From Diploptera punctata (taxonomy: Eukaryota > Arthropoda > Insecta > Blattodea > Blaberidae), in the NCBI GenBank assembly GCA_030220185.1, contig JASPKZ010007425.1:1-64000 (forward strand): 64,000 nucleotides of DNA, written 5' to 3'. Under the pieces are notes generated by a model. That model had not been told where the DNA came from. It ran no database searches and saw only the letters and a list, made by a program, of their open reading frames with translations. Each line of letters begins with the position of its first letter. Positions within the stretch are counted from its first letter, which is position 1. Both the position numbers and the translations under genes were made by a program. Shown here piece after piece: positions 21,157 through 31,947 of the stretch.

Positions 21157-22420
21157 CACACAAGAAAAGTTATAACATCACTCAGAAAAATAGTGAGATT
21201 TCAGCAGTTACATAAAAGAAGACGAAATGCGTCTACAGTAGATTCTTCACTAGAAGAGATGTCTCTTCAACTTCAAATTATTGGAAGGTATCAGTTTCTT
21301 GGAGCAGAGATAAAAGGAAGAAATGAGAGTGTAGCGAAAATGCCTGAAGACGTTAAAAAAATTGTTGCGAATTAAACTTAATTCTGCCTATGTGTCAAAT
21401 CAAGTAATACATACAAAGCTCCATAAAGTACTGAATAATTATGATGAATGTATAAGGAGGGGAAAGTATGATACTCTTGACCAGGTTTTTAATATTACAA
21501 AAGTAAATAGTCAATTGTTATCTACTGAAGACAAAATATTGTACCAACTACAATTGGAAAGCAAAGGAGGGGTTGGTTACTCTACAAGTAAAGTAGCGAA
21601 GAGATTGGTTACTCAACAAGTAAAGTAGCACAAGAGGAGACAACTCGTCCTTCAAAGAGACAGAAACTCCCTACAGAATAAATTTCAAAAAGTTTTGTCA
21701 GATTGCAAAAAAAAAAAATCAGAAAAGGGTGTTGCTATACCTCAGTTTATCGGTTGTCAGCATCACATTTTGGACAGAATACTACATCTAGTGATGGATT
21801 AAGAACTCGCTGAGAATACCTAGCCTCCAAACATTGAATACCCATTTGTATCTAAATTGGTGAACGAGAATGAGGGGCTAAAATCACAATTTGTGAATGG
21901 AAAAAAAGATATCCTAGATAAATTGGGATGGAGAGATGACATGAAATTCCTGTATCATCTAACACGTGTGTTTATATCCTTTGAGGGAAAAATACGCTTT
22001 CCATTCATTAACTTCCAGAAAATTCGAAACATTAGTAATTCAAGATGGAATTCAGGAGCTATTTTTGCACTACTTGCATTTATACGTATGCCTACTATAA
22101 GAGTTGCTTTGAAAAAAGTGTGCAGATTTATTTCATTTGACTTGGCGGACTCTTAGTTCAGTAATCAGATGTACAACAAGAATGACTTCAATAACTTGTA
22201 AAACATATTAAGACCTTTTAAAAAGTACTGTTCTCATTGGAAAATCATTGGAAGAAGAAACCACCTGCATTAAGTATACCAAGTGCGCCGAACGTGCAAT
22301 TAAAGTCATGCAAGAATTATATGCTCCCTGTACAAATAAAGACAAACTGCATCTCCCGATTCTTTCTAAGCAATCAGCATTAATATGCAATGATTGTACA
22401 TGTGGTTGAACACTTTTACC
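21157..22420 (+). pseudogene. Decayed ORF of unrecognised, probably transposon-derived family
   Basis: Consecutive frames read a coherent protein with breaks: 21193-21375 (VDSSLEEMSLQLQIIGRYQF, NESVAKMPEDVKKIVAN), 21362-21628 (LNNYDECIRRGKYDTLDQVF, NITKVNSQLLSTEDKILYQL), 21857-22156 (KKDILDKLGWRDDMKFLYHL, SRWNSGAIFALLAFIRMP, KKVCRFISFDLADSW) and about 22230-22370 (CAERAIKVMQELYAPC, NKDKLHLPILSKQ). Amino-acid composition is protein-like across about 1.2 kb, in contrast to the flanks. The motif set resembles uncharacterised repeat-encoded proteins of insects, but I cannot name the family. It directly follows the CR1 tail; no TIRs were found. Confidence 0.5.
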
Positions 22421-22609
22421 TCTTTTCGTTTTTGTATTACAGTATATATCTTGTCTTTCAAAATAATCAGCCAGCAGTGAAATATGAAATTTGATTTCGG
22501 GGTGACTATTTTAAGGAGTATTGAAAAGACTAGTCGGTTCTTAGTACACATGTAAAAGTTCATCAGATTACGATATAGGAAAGTGAGGTTTTAAAAAAAG
22601 TTGTAACCC

Positions 22610-22637
22610 TAATATATATATATATATATATATATAT
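22610..22637. repeat. (TA)n microsatellite
   Basis: Pure dinucleotide run adjoining the 3' end of SINE-A copy 2. Confidence 0.9.
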
Positions 22638-22988
22638 CCATCCATCCATAGTAATTCTGCCCCGAAGGCAGGTCCTTCACTGTAATCATAGCATTTCCTT
22701 GCTATGCTTGCAGCTTTACTAGGGAATTGTAGGTGTGGTAGCTTCCCGTTGCTTTCCACACCGGTGAACGGTGAATGATGATGATGGTAACGAGAAGGAT
22801 GATGATGAAGATGATGGCCATATGATTTCGGGGACCATTTGGGCCTTAAAGTTTTCCTGACATTTGTCTTACAGCTGAGGAAAAACCCCGATAAAAACCT
22901 CACCCAGAAAAACTGCCCCGACCGGGGATCGAACCCGGGCTTGCTGCGTGACAAGGCAGCACGCTACCTCGAGACCACAGCGGTGGAC
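22638..22988 (-). mobile_element. SINE-A copy 2, near full length
   Basis: Minus strand contains the full head (GTCCACCGCTGTGGTCTCGA, GTCACGCAGC, B box GGTTCGATCCC), GGCAGTTTTTCTGGGTGAGG, an internal (ATC)n-type stretch, the CACCGGTGTGGAAAGCAACG block and CTTCGGGGCAGAATTACTATGG. The target lies in (TA)n, so the TSD cannot be fixed. Confidence 0.92.
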
Positions 22989-23107
22989 ATATTATATATC
23001 AGGCGATAACATTTATTTTCATGCACAATTTGGCCTTGATTGTCAAAAATTTAAATATGACATCGAAATGAAAACGGTTACTGCTATGAAGTAGGCCTAC
23101 AATATTC

Positions 23108-23644
23108 TCATAACTAATGTTTGGCATTTGTTAGGACCATTTAACGAATAAAATTAAGCTGTTTGCTCACAAATCATTGTTTAACTATAGTTATTTTAAA
23201 ATATTTAATGTAAACGGCGATGTTTGAAAACAAATCAGAAATGTGAGGTTATGTTCATTCACTGCTGCTTGATCATATTATTTATTGCCAAATAAGATCA
23301 CATTATTGTAAGAGTGCACCGAAGTAGGGAAATAATGAAACACATCAAACTATATATCATATTCAACATTACGAGTTATTCATTTATTTTTTTAGTAAAC
23401 AACTCAGTAAAATCAAGGAATATTTTCATTGTTTGCTATATTCAATGTATTTGTTGGAGAAAAATAATGCTTTGACCTGTTCAGAACATTAAAAAGGAGG
23501 AGCTTTCTTTATCACAAAATCAGGAGCTTATAAAGAGGAATCGATAAAGAGCGAGGTGAAACACGACTGTCATTGGTTGTAAAACAGCATTAATTGAAAC
23601 GTGATTGGTCACTGACTAGCATTTGTGGCATGAGTTAAATAGTC
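23108..23644 (-). mobile_element. Non-autonomous relative of the Crypton-like element, without gene
   Basis: 23119-23420 matches 43511-43850 (AATGTAAACGGCGATGTTTG, GAAACACATCAAACT, TTTTTTTAGTAAACAA), and 23465-23644 matches 45480-45650 (GAACATTAAAAAGGAGGAGC, GGCATGAGTTAAATAGTC). The recombinase gene between these two parts is deleted, and so is the 90-bp hairpin found at the left end of the two related copies at 43.4 and 53.3 kb. Confidence 0.8.
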
Positions 23645-23759
23645 ATTAAAAATACTTTCTTGCTGTAGAAGTCGTAAGATGATACTGCGAGCGCAGACCC
23701 TCTAAATCTTATTTTTGAGAATTTTATATAATGATATAATGAAAGTATAATTAATATAT

Positions 23760-24249
23760 TGTCCCGGATGGCACCGGGTTTTCCTTTTACTTATTTGGAC
23801 TTAAATAAATACACCGATGTTATGTAATTTTTTTCTTTTTACTTTATTTTCTTCTCACAATTATCACTAAATCTTCAATCACAATTTATTCTTACAACTA
23901 TTCTTCTTTGAAGGTTTATTTGACAATCACAGTCCTTCCTCACAGTTTCTCACACACTTAACTTCTCGCCATCCAACACTATACTGGGGATGTTTCGCTC
24001 TCACCACATATTTATAGGTGAGTAGACGGAAATTTCCAGGTCCGTGAACGAGATGTTCCGATATGGAACCCTCTCGTCTTCCGATGTTTCTCGAACGCGG
24101 GAATAGATGTTCTTAGAACTCTCTGGCTCATTAGCCTAGAAATGTCGGTGGACCCACTCGCGATTGGTTATTCACCAATTCAATCCACCGATGCGAGGTT
24201 TCTCTCGCTGGCCCGCGCAGTTTAAATGACGCTACTACAACTCGTCGCA
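23760..24249 (-). mobile_element. Solo LTR (probably Ty3/Gypsy-type)
   Basis: On the minus strand the unit starts TGCGACGAG and ends CCATCCGGGACA (TG...CA), 490 bp, flanked by ATAT on both sides (24250-24253, 23756-23759). It contains a TATA-like CCTATAAATATG, AATAAA-type signals (AATAAACC and AAAATAAAG) and a CG-rich U3-like part. No internal region or second LTR is near. The 4-bp TSD is AT-rich and the left flank is TA-rich, so the exact ends are moderately certain. Confidence 0.65.
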
Positions 24250-24253
24250 ATAT

Positions 24254-24383
24254 GGACTCGGAACCTGAATGGCAAAGGATCATGAAAGCGTATAGAGTTA
24301 GAGGTCTGATATACTAATCAGGGTTGAGGCTTAATTTTTATTTTCTTATAATGTATGTATTATATTTAACGGAAGTTTCCTTC

Positions 24384-24414
<31 letters not shown>

Positions 24415-24447
24415 GATTAATAGATGCGTGTGTTGTATGTGTGCTTG

Positions 24448-24533
<86 letters not shown>

Positions 24534-24790
24534 GCTTCCTCAAGCAATCTTTAGTTCAAATTAAATTTTGTATATTGTTTCATCCATGTTTATCTTCTGT
24601 ATGGATAAATTATTTTTTCACTTTGATTATAATAGTTATCAAGAGAGAATTGAATCTGTATAAAAAAACTGAATAATTCTTATTATAATTCTGAAGTTCG
24701 ATGCAATTAAGAATTAATATTTATACAGTACAAGAGGTGCATTTTTTCTTCATATAATAAAAGTATCACTGTATTTTGCGAGTACATTTT
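24254..24790. repeat. (TA)n at 24385-24412 and long (GT)n at 24446-24528
   Basis: Two microsatellites in otherwise featureless AT-rich DNA. Long open frames reading VCVCVC or HTHTHT are translations of the GT run. Confidence 0.9.
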
Positions 24791-24932
24791 TCATAATATA
24801 AAAAAAGTGTTAAAAATCAACACGTTAATTAGAATTGAAGACGATTTTTCAAAGTTTTGTAATCTTTCCAACTTAGTAGCTTATGTTTATTGATATATGT
24901 TAACTAAATTATTAGCATAAACCAATTAAATA
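24791..24932 (+). repeat. Direct repeat of about 140 bp, left unit
   Basis: TCATAATATAAAAAAAGTGT, CAACACGTTAATTAGAATTG and TTAGCATAAACCAATT are repeated at 25286-25424 with about 10% differences. The SINE-A copy at 24937-25285 sits exactly between the two units. Confidence 0.9.
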
Positions 24933-25285
24933 AAATATCCATCCATCCATAGCAATTCTGCCCGAAGGCAGGTCTTTCACTGCTATCATAGCATTTTCAT
25001 GCTATGCTTTGCAACTTTACTAGGGAATTGTAGGTGTGGAGCTTCCCGTTATTTTCCACACCGGTGAAGGATGGTGATGATGATGATGACGATGATAATG
25101 ATAACGATGATGGCCATATGATTTCGGGGACCATTTGGGTATTAAAGGTTTCCTGACATTTGTCTTACAGGTGAGGAAAAACCCCTATAAAAACCTCACC
25201 CAGAAAAACTGCCACGACCGGGGATTGAACCCGGGCCCGCTGCGTGACAAGGCAGCACGCTACCTCGAGACCACAGCGGTGGACT
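24933..25285 (-). mobile_element. SINE-A copy 3 between direct repeats
   Basis: Complete minus-strand copy: head complement CCACAGCGGTGGAC at 25270-25284, B box GGTTCAATCCC (degenerate), internal (ATC)n, CTTCGGGCAG, tail (ATGG)n. No short TSD; instead 140-bp direct repeats border it on both sides. Confidence 0.92.
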
Positions 25286-25424
25286 TTCATAACATAAAAA
25301 AGTGTTAAAAAATTAACACGTTAATTAGAATTGAAGACGACTTTTCAAAATTTTATATATTTTTCAAAACTGGTAGCTTATATTTCTAGATATATGTTAA
25401 CTAAATTATTAGCATAAACCAATA
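25286..25424 (+). repeat. Direct repeat of about 140 bp, right unit
   Basis: Second copy of 24791-24932, starting directly after the SINE head. Confidence 0.9.
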
Positions 25425-25719
25425 TAATATAATATATCATTTTCTGTTCTGTTTTACGTGCATTGTCCACTACGAACAACATTACATATTTACAGTGTTT
25501 GACGTTTGCTATTCTTTCCTACCAATTTGACCCTTTTGTAGAACAAGACGAAGGTCTAGAGTTGTTGAAATGATATGTCTTCAGAACGTACAATTCTTGA
25601 CTTTTAGACGAACGATGGGACACTACAACTCGATACCAACCACTGGACGAAACAAGTATTACATACAGACATACAGGTATCTCGAATGGCATCAGTTAGG
25701 GAACCTAATGAAATATTCC

Positions 25720-26068
25720 GATTCCGATTGAGGGTCTTTCCACTTTTCAGCGGTTGCCCTTTTACCAGCCGGCTGCTGGCCCTTCACATCCACATGTGTC
25801 AATCACAGAGGTAGATGCTCAACAGCCAGTGTAGGGGTGACATGTGGTTAGCATGTCGAGTCCCCCAGCCGTTATAGCTGGTTCCTCAATCTGGAGCCGC
25901 TACTTATTGTAGCTACCCAATTGCCTCACGATGCTGGGTGGGCACCGGTCCCATACTGGCCGAAATACCATGAGAAAATTTCTTCCCCCATGGAGACTCG
26001 AACCAGCGCAAGTCCCGTAGCTCTGCGCTAAGGCTTCCTACCTTAACCGCTCGGCTACGGCGCGGGAC
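25720..26068 (-). mobile_element. SINE-B copy 1 (tRNA-derived), 11-bp TSD
   Basis: Minus strand: A box TAGCCGAGCGGTTAAGG and B box GGTTCGAGTC with a long spacing between them, as in class II (Leu/Ser) tRNAs; then GGTATTTCGGCCAGTATGGG, GTAGCTACAATAAGTAGCGG and CAGCAGCCGGCTGGTAAAAG, ending CAATCGGAATCGG. TSD TGAAATATTCC at 25709-25719 and 26069-26079. Good preservation suggests a young insertion. Confidence 0.95.
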
Positions 26069-26079
26069 TGAAATATTCC

Positions 26080-26681
26080 ACATACACTAGAATAGCACAT
26101 GCCTGGGTGTCCACACAAACGTGTAGTGGGACCTGTCTAGCTGGAAAATAATGTCGTATGTGGAATATGATGATAATGGTGATGATCAAATTGAATAGGA
26201 AGTTTAACACTGCTGTTTTATTTAACCTACTTGCATTCATGAATCAGGCGTTATGGGTGTGATTAACAGCTGAAATGTCTTTCTGTCTGAAACGTTGGCT
26301 AGATGCATTCTGGCAATGTGTATTTTGGCAATATCTCGAATGCAGTCACATTCAAATGTAGCATTCTGTTTTTGTAACCTGGTGAATATATGATATTACC
26401 TTGCATACCACGTAGATAAAAGTGAGTTATAAACGTAACTGCTAACTGTCACTAACTGGTCTGTTTTCCAACGTTCAGCTCGCGTCTGCGTCATTTGTTT
26501 CCATTACCTCAGAAATACAGATAAACTTGTACAAGAAAATAAACCAACTTCATTTTATGTGCTTCGGGGCTGGCAAACATAACAGAAAAAAATAATAACA
26601 CACAAGAAAGTTGAAAAGGTCATTAACAACATTTGAAGGATAAAAGAACGTACCACTATTTTAAATAATAATATGAATGAC

Positions 26682-26731
<50 letters not shown>

Positions 26732-28207
26732 TAAATTTTGGGAATTCATCAATTTAACTTACCTGATATATTTTCAAAATCCTATAGAACAACAGAGCGC
26801 ATGCGCCAGAGTTTATAGAGCCAGCGATAACCCACCATCGAACCACATATCGATTATCATCTTTGCCACATATCGATTATTATCGATATCATACTAATGT
26901 TTATACAGCTTACGCTAGATAGCAACATGTCGCTATGCAATTTAAATGTCCAATCTTTGCAACAAATCCCCAAATCTAGGTTAAAGAAATATATCAATAT
27001 TATTAAAATTACCAAACATTTATTAAAAATGGGTGTACACTTACTTATCACTTCCTAACGCCGTTCTAATCTGCGATAACCCAAAACAGATATAGAAAAA
27101 TAATAGACTAAGTAATATACTCTGTGGAGAAAATAGCAGTCAGCATCACAATATTGTCTAACTGTATCATAATGTTATGATTTGCGTATTTAAATAATAC
27201 TTCAAAATTGTTAAATAATATTATAAAAACTGTTTGGAGAAGTTTAAAATATTAAAAAATATTAGTAATCACAGAAGAAGAGCTATAACTCACAACAATA
27301 AACTGAAAAATCGGTAAGTCAGTCTGGTGAATAGCCTAAATTTTTACTTTTGTGTTCTTGCGATTAATCTTTTTACAAATTATTATTTATGAACTATGAA
27401 CATACTTAGCGATCGCAAAAACTGCTATCAACATTATATAAATGAATCAGTAGCAACAGTAGATTTAAAAACTAGACAAGAAAACATATTCAAATAGCAG
27501 GCAGTCAAAATATATTATAACTATTTGAAAAGTATAGTGTAGAACCGATATCACCAGCGCATGTACAGACCACTCAAAATAAAATATACACTCAACTGTC
27601 TAAAGCTGTAGTTTTTTCAGTGACATAATTTTCCAATTAACGGCGATGCAGTGTCTCCCTCCAAGGTTGCCGATGATGTCTCGAACCATAACGTCACAAT
27701 GTGCTTGCAGTGAAGGATGCCCGAGCTGCTCTCTACAATCTACAATAGAGAACAGCATAATAATGATTCTCGACACCATCCACGTATCAAATACTTCATC
27801 GCGACATATATGCAAGTGGGGAATTGAATCATTTCCCTCAGTCAGTTGAGTTGCGTATACATGGTCTAAATTCATCAGTTTTTGAAGCCATATGATTTAT
27901 TAGATTTTATCTAAGGGCTTGGTGACATGTGAGGGAAGAACAATGCAACTATGTTCGCGGACTTACACAATTATTTAAAGAAATGCTATCATTTTTGTGT
28001 CACCCTGTAGAGAAGTTGCTTAATACAATATGTTACAAGGTCAAACATTTGAATTCAGTTGCGATCAGGATTTTTAAACTTCCCCAAACCTACTAGTGGC
28101 AGATGTCCGGGTGTCGACTCAATCTGTAACGGAAATGGATACTATAGACTTGTTCTGGGTGTAAAGGCAGTAATAAAGCAGGACTGACAAACAGGCTGAA
28201 ATCTCGT
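26080..28207. other. Unassigned; (AAT)n at 26683-26729
   Basis: AT-rich. CACATATCGATTATYATC is tandemly repeated at about 26846-26886. An open frame at 27600-27875 (-) has mixed composition but no domain I recognise and no supporting signals. No gene called. Confidence 0.45.
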
Positions 28208-28403
28208 GTATTTCTTAGAGAGTTAGTCACTGCAAAATAATGGTCTGACCTATTCAGAATGTTAAAAAGAGGAGCTTGATTTTAAAGTGATAAAATTAAA
28301 TTGACAAAATCGAGGTGAAAAACGACTATGATTGGTCGTAAATCAAAGTTCATTGAAATGTGATTGTTCATTGACTCCCATTTGGGGCATGAGTTAAATA
28401 GTC
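28208..28403 (+). mobile_element. Truncated copy of the Crypton-like element, gene-proximal end only
   Basis: Matches the terminal 180-200 bp of 45470-45650 in inverse sense to the gene: CACTGCAAAATAATGG, TTAAAAAGAGGAGC, GGGGCATGAGTTAAATAGTC. The rest of the element is absent. Confidence 0.75.
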
Positions 28404-28926
28404 ACAATAATTGCCTAACTTCCTGAATAGTTTTTTGTCATTAACTACAACTAATTCAATTTAGTTGAGACCTCTGGATATATTGAGAGGCTAATTTATT
28501 ATTTATGATTTTCGCAGCATCAAATGGTTGATATAAACTATTAATGTATTAACAATATATCATGAATTAACAATAGAAAACGTACTACAATATTACACAT
28601 GGTGTCGGTCTTAGTGTAATAGGGGGTTGGATCTTGTCCAAATCCATGATTTTTACGGACGATAGAAACTCAAGGAAACGGCATATTTTATCGTTAAACT
28701 AATTGATTTCATGTTTTAGGGATTTATGGTACGTCAAAAAACCTTCGGATGTACAAAACACGAGTTAAATTTGTAGTTATACTGTATAAAAATTAACATT
28801 AATTGTACTGGGATCTAAGTCGAACTCAAGAAAATAAAATTTCACGAAACATTGAATGCCTTTCAGAATATTTTCCATCACCAGCAAACAGAGTAGTTAC
28901 TGTTTTCGATGAATAATTTGTATAGA
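28404..28926. other. Unassigned AT-rich DNA
   Basis: Nothing recognised. Confidence 0.5.
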
Positions 28927-28935
28927 GGGTTTGTG

Positions 28936-29284
28936 AGTCCCGCGCCGTAGCCGAGCGGTTAAGGTAGGAAGCCTTGGCGCAGAGCTACGGGACTTGCGCT
29001 GGTTCGAGTCTCCATGGGGGAAGAAATTTTCTCATGGTATTTCGGCCAGTATGGGACCGGTGCCCACCCAGCATCATGAGGCAATTGGGTAGCTACAATA
29101 AGTAGCGGCTTCAGGTTGAGGAACCAGCTATAACGGCTAGGGGACTCGACATGCTAACCACATGTCACCCCTACACTGGCTGTTGATCATCTACCTCTGT
29201 GATTGACACATGTGGATGTGAAGGGCCAGCAGCCGGCTGGTAAAAGGGCAACCGCTGAAAAGTGGAAAGACCCTCAATCGGATC
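28936..29284 (+). mobile_element. SINE-B copy 2, 9-bp TSD
   Basis: Full-length plus-strand copy (CCGCGCCGTAGCCGAGCGG head, GGTTCGAGTC B box, tail CCTCAATCGGATC). TSD GGGTTTGTG at 28927-28935 and 29285-29293. Very similar to the copies at 25720 and 51090. Confidence 0.95.
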
Positions 29285-29293
29285 GGGTTTGTG

Positions 29294-30145
29294 TTATTGG
29301 GTGTATTGTCATTAATTAGGTTTCCATCCTGACTTCTATTAAGTTTTGTTATGTTAACTTTATTACTTCTTTCTATGAACTATTTTGCAAAACTTGATTC
29401 CCCTCATTGTATTTAAAATCTCTAAAATGCTTGTTGAATCCTTATTAAATTCTTCCGATAAAGTACAAGTAAACTGTTGTTGCGCTTAAGAAAATAAAGC
29501 AACCGTTACAAATTCTGAAGAGTAAGTGTGAAATACGTCCATGATACATTTGTTTAAATAAATTGTATTCGATAAATTTCAATTAAAAGTATATTTTTAT
29601 TATACATTTGTTTATTTTCTTCGTCATTCTTATATGTAAACAGTATATTTTGTGATTTTATCATGTGATTGTTACAATTGTTTATGTTTTCCTTCGATTT
29701 AGTTTTTGGAAATTAAATTGTTTAAAAAGGTTTAATTCACTGAAAAGTTTACGAAAAATCGGTCATTGGGAGACGGTAACAGTCATCATATACTGTTACG
29801 TACTGTGAAAACTTCGAATCACGACTCTCGATGAGTTGTTAACTCACTGTGTCAAAGGATTATGTCAAGTTGGAATTCGCGTCTCATTAAAGGAGAGAGA
29901 GAAAATATTTAAATGTGAAATTATTGAATAATTTAAATATGTAGCATAAAAACCCCGGGCAGTACTAAAAACAAATATTGTTTTATTTGTCGTAATGTAA
30001 AGCTTGTCGTTCTTACATTATTATAACACAATTTTCTCCATACAAATCCCCATGTCCTTCTACGATCTCGAGACTGCATATTCAATCCCTATCATCTTCG
30101 GACTATCCAAAGATCTCTTTCTATGTGGTCTGCATTGGATTTAAA
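29294..30145. other. Unassigned AT-rich DNA
   Basis: Nothing recognised. Confidence 0.5.
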
Positions 30146-30345
30146 CACATATATATGTTGTTTTTATTATTAATTTAACATTTCTCAATGAAAGATAAAT
30201 TATATTTGAGAAAAATTTGCGTCTAAATCGTAACTCGCCTCGGTAGCTCAGTTGGTAGAGCATTTGGCCCGGCAAGCCAAAGGTCCCGGGTTCGAGTCTC
30301 GGTCTAGGCGAAAATTTTTCTCTTCAAATATAACATATATATGTG
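30146..30345. repeat. Inverted flanks around a tRNA-like sequence
   Basis: Left side ACATATATATGTT (30147) and TATATTTGAGAAAAATTTGC (30201) are mirrored on the right by AAATTTTTCTCTTCAAATAT and ACATATATATGTG up to 30345. The tRNA-like 30237-30310 lies between. The layout recalls the single arms of the fold-back at 614-989. Confidence 0.6.
30237..30310 (+). tRNA. tRNA-like sequence, nominal anticodon GGC, probably not decoding
   Basis: Cloverleaf is good: acceptor 6 of 7 pairs (GCCTCGG with TCTAGGC), D stem GCTC/GAGC, anticodon stem TTTGGC/GCCAAA (one pair longer than usual), T arm CCGGG-TTCGAGT-CTCGG. A box TAGCTCAGTTGG and B box GGTTCGAGTC are intact, and a T5 pol III terminator follows at 30315-30319. 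The anticodon loop CCGGCAA has C instead of the invariant U33, and GGC-anticodon tRNA-Ala is not normally used in eukaryotic nuclei. This favours a tRNA-derived pol III element over a working tRNA. Confidence 0.55.
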
Positions 30346-30602
30346 TTTATTCAATTGTACTGGCATACGTTTATGAAATGGATGAATCTTTTTAACTGAA
30401 GTGTTTGCAGGACATCATCTTTATTGTTCTGATATAATTATGAATAACCTGCTGTTGAAATCATGAATTTCATCACGCTCGCTGCAATTCCATGCTTGAT
30501 TTCCACAACACAAATGCACAGCATTATACCCACTACGTGTTAAATATATACGATCAATGCAAATTAACTCTTTTTTTTAATTTCATCATTTGTAGTCACT
30601 TT

Positions 30603-30910
30603 AACTATAAAGGAAGTGAGATATAATAAGAACAGTTAAGTCTCGTAGGCTGCGATGGGCAAGACATGTGGCACGTATGGTGGTGAAAGACGTGTATGGA
30701 AGTTTCAGGTTGGAAAATCAGAGGGAAAACGCCCAGTTGGTAGACAAAGAATAAGGTGGGAGATTAACATTATCCAAGATTTGAGAGAAGTAGATTATAC
30801 AGGGGATGATTGGAAAACATTAGCTCGGGAGAGGGATGAATGGAGAGCTTGTGTCCGTGCGGCTATGAACTTACGAGTTCGGTAGAGCCAGTGAGTTAGT
30901 TAGTTAGTAA
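30603..30910 (+). mobile_element. RTE-type LINE, short 5'-truncated copy
   Basis: Only the last about 300 bp: LRWARHVARMVVKDVWKFQ-type sequence across one frame break, then KRPVGRQRIRWEINIIQDLR and AMNLRVR, ending GAGCCAGTGAG(TTAG)n. Short TSD TCACTTT at 30596-30602 and 30911-30917. More diverged than the neighbour at 31046. Confidence 0.85.
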
Positions 30911-31045
30911 TCACTTTTGCATCCAAGGAATAACTATGAGACTGTGTATTTGTATTCTGTTGTCATGTATTTGTAAAGTTATTAATTTATTTTAATTTTC
31001 ATTATACCATGGAATGTTATGAAATTAAATCTTCTAATCAAATTC

Positions 31046-31874
31046 TGATGATGTAGTATTATTGGCCGATAGCGAGGAGACACTAAAGGCCAACACGCAC
31101 ACACTATTGAGTAACACTAAGAAATTAGGACTGGAAGTAAATATCAATAAAACTAAATATATGGTCACATGTAGAAATTCATTATATAATGGAAATGGAC
31201 AGCTAATCACAAATGAGGGAAATTTCGAGGAAGTGGCTGAATTCAAATACCTAGGAAACAATAATCACAAATAGGAATGAGATGCATAGAGAAATTAAAC
31301 ATAGGCTCAATTCTGGAAATGCGTGCTATTATGCATTGCAGAGACTTTTGATGTCCCAACTCCTTTCAAAAAACGTTAAACTGAAAATATATAAAACTAT
31401 TATTCTACCAGTTATATTATATGGGTGCGAAACATGGACTCTTACTTTAAGGGAGGAAAGGATATTACAAGTATTTGAGAATAAAGTACTTAGGAAATTT
31501 TTTGGACCAAAGAGAGATGAACAGACAGGTGAATGGAGAAGACTACATAACAATGAACTACATGGTCTTTATAGGAAGCCAGATATAATAAGAACAGTTA
31601 AGTCTCGTAGACTGCGATGGGCAGGACATGTTGCACGTATGGGGAATGAAAGACTTGCATGGAAGCTTTTTGTAGGAAAGCCAGAGGGAAAACGCCCAGT
31701 TGGTAGACCAAGAATGAGGTGGGAGAATAACATTAACTATGATTTGAGGGAAGTAGATTATACAGGAAATGATTGGAAAGTATTAGCTCAGGATAGGGAT
31801 GTATGGAGAGCGTATGTCCACGCGGCCATGAACCTACGGGTTCGATAGTGCCAGTGAGTAAGTAAGTAAGTAAG
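31046..31874 (+). mobile_element. RTE-type LINE, 5'-truncated copy with 11-bp TSD
   Basis: Starts within RT motif C (DDVVLLADSEE) and ends GTGCCAGTGAG(TAAG)n. TSD TAATCAAATTC at 31035-31045 and 31875-31885. The coding part is split in two frames (31062-31274 and 31282-31848) by one extra A near 31256. Its end is nearly identical to 17374-17940, including the C-terminal AMNLRVR, so this is a recent insertion of the same family. Confidence 0.93.
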
Positions 31875-31947
31875 TAATCAAATTCAAACCAAAAATTTTC
31901 CTTCATGATTAAAGAATACCAGAAATAAAAAATGCTTAGGGTATAAG

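Noticed and set aside
24324..24676. Open frames reading Val-Cys and His-Thr repeats
   Set aside because: They are translations of the (GT)n microsatellite on both strands.
27600..27875. 91-codon minus-strand open frame as a host gene
   Set aside because: Composition is protein-like, but no motif, start context, splice signals or neighbours support it.
30237..30310. Functional nuclear tRNA-Ala(GGC)
   Set aside because: U33 is C, the anticodon stem is one pair too long, and GGC tRNA-Ala is not normally present in eukaryotic nuclei.
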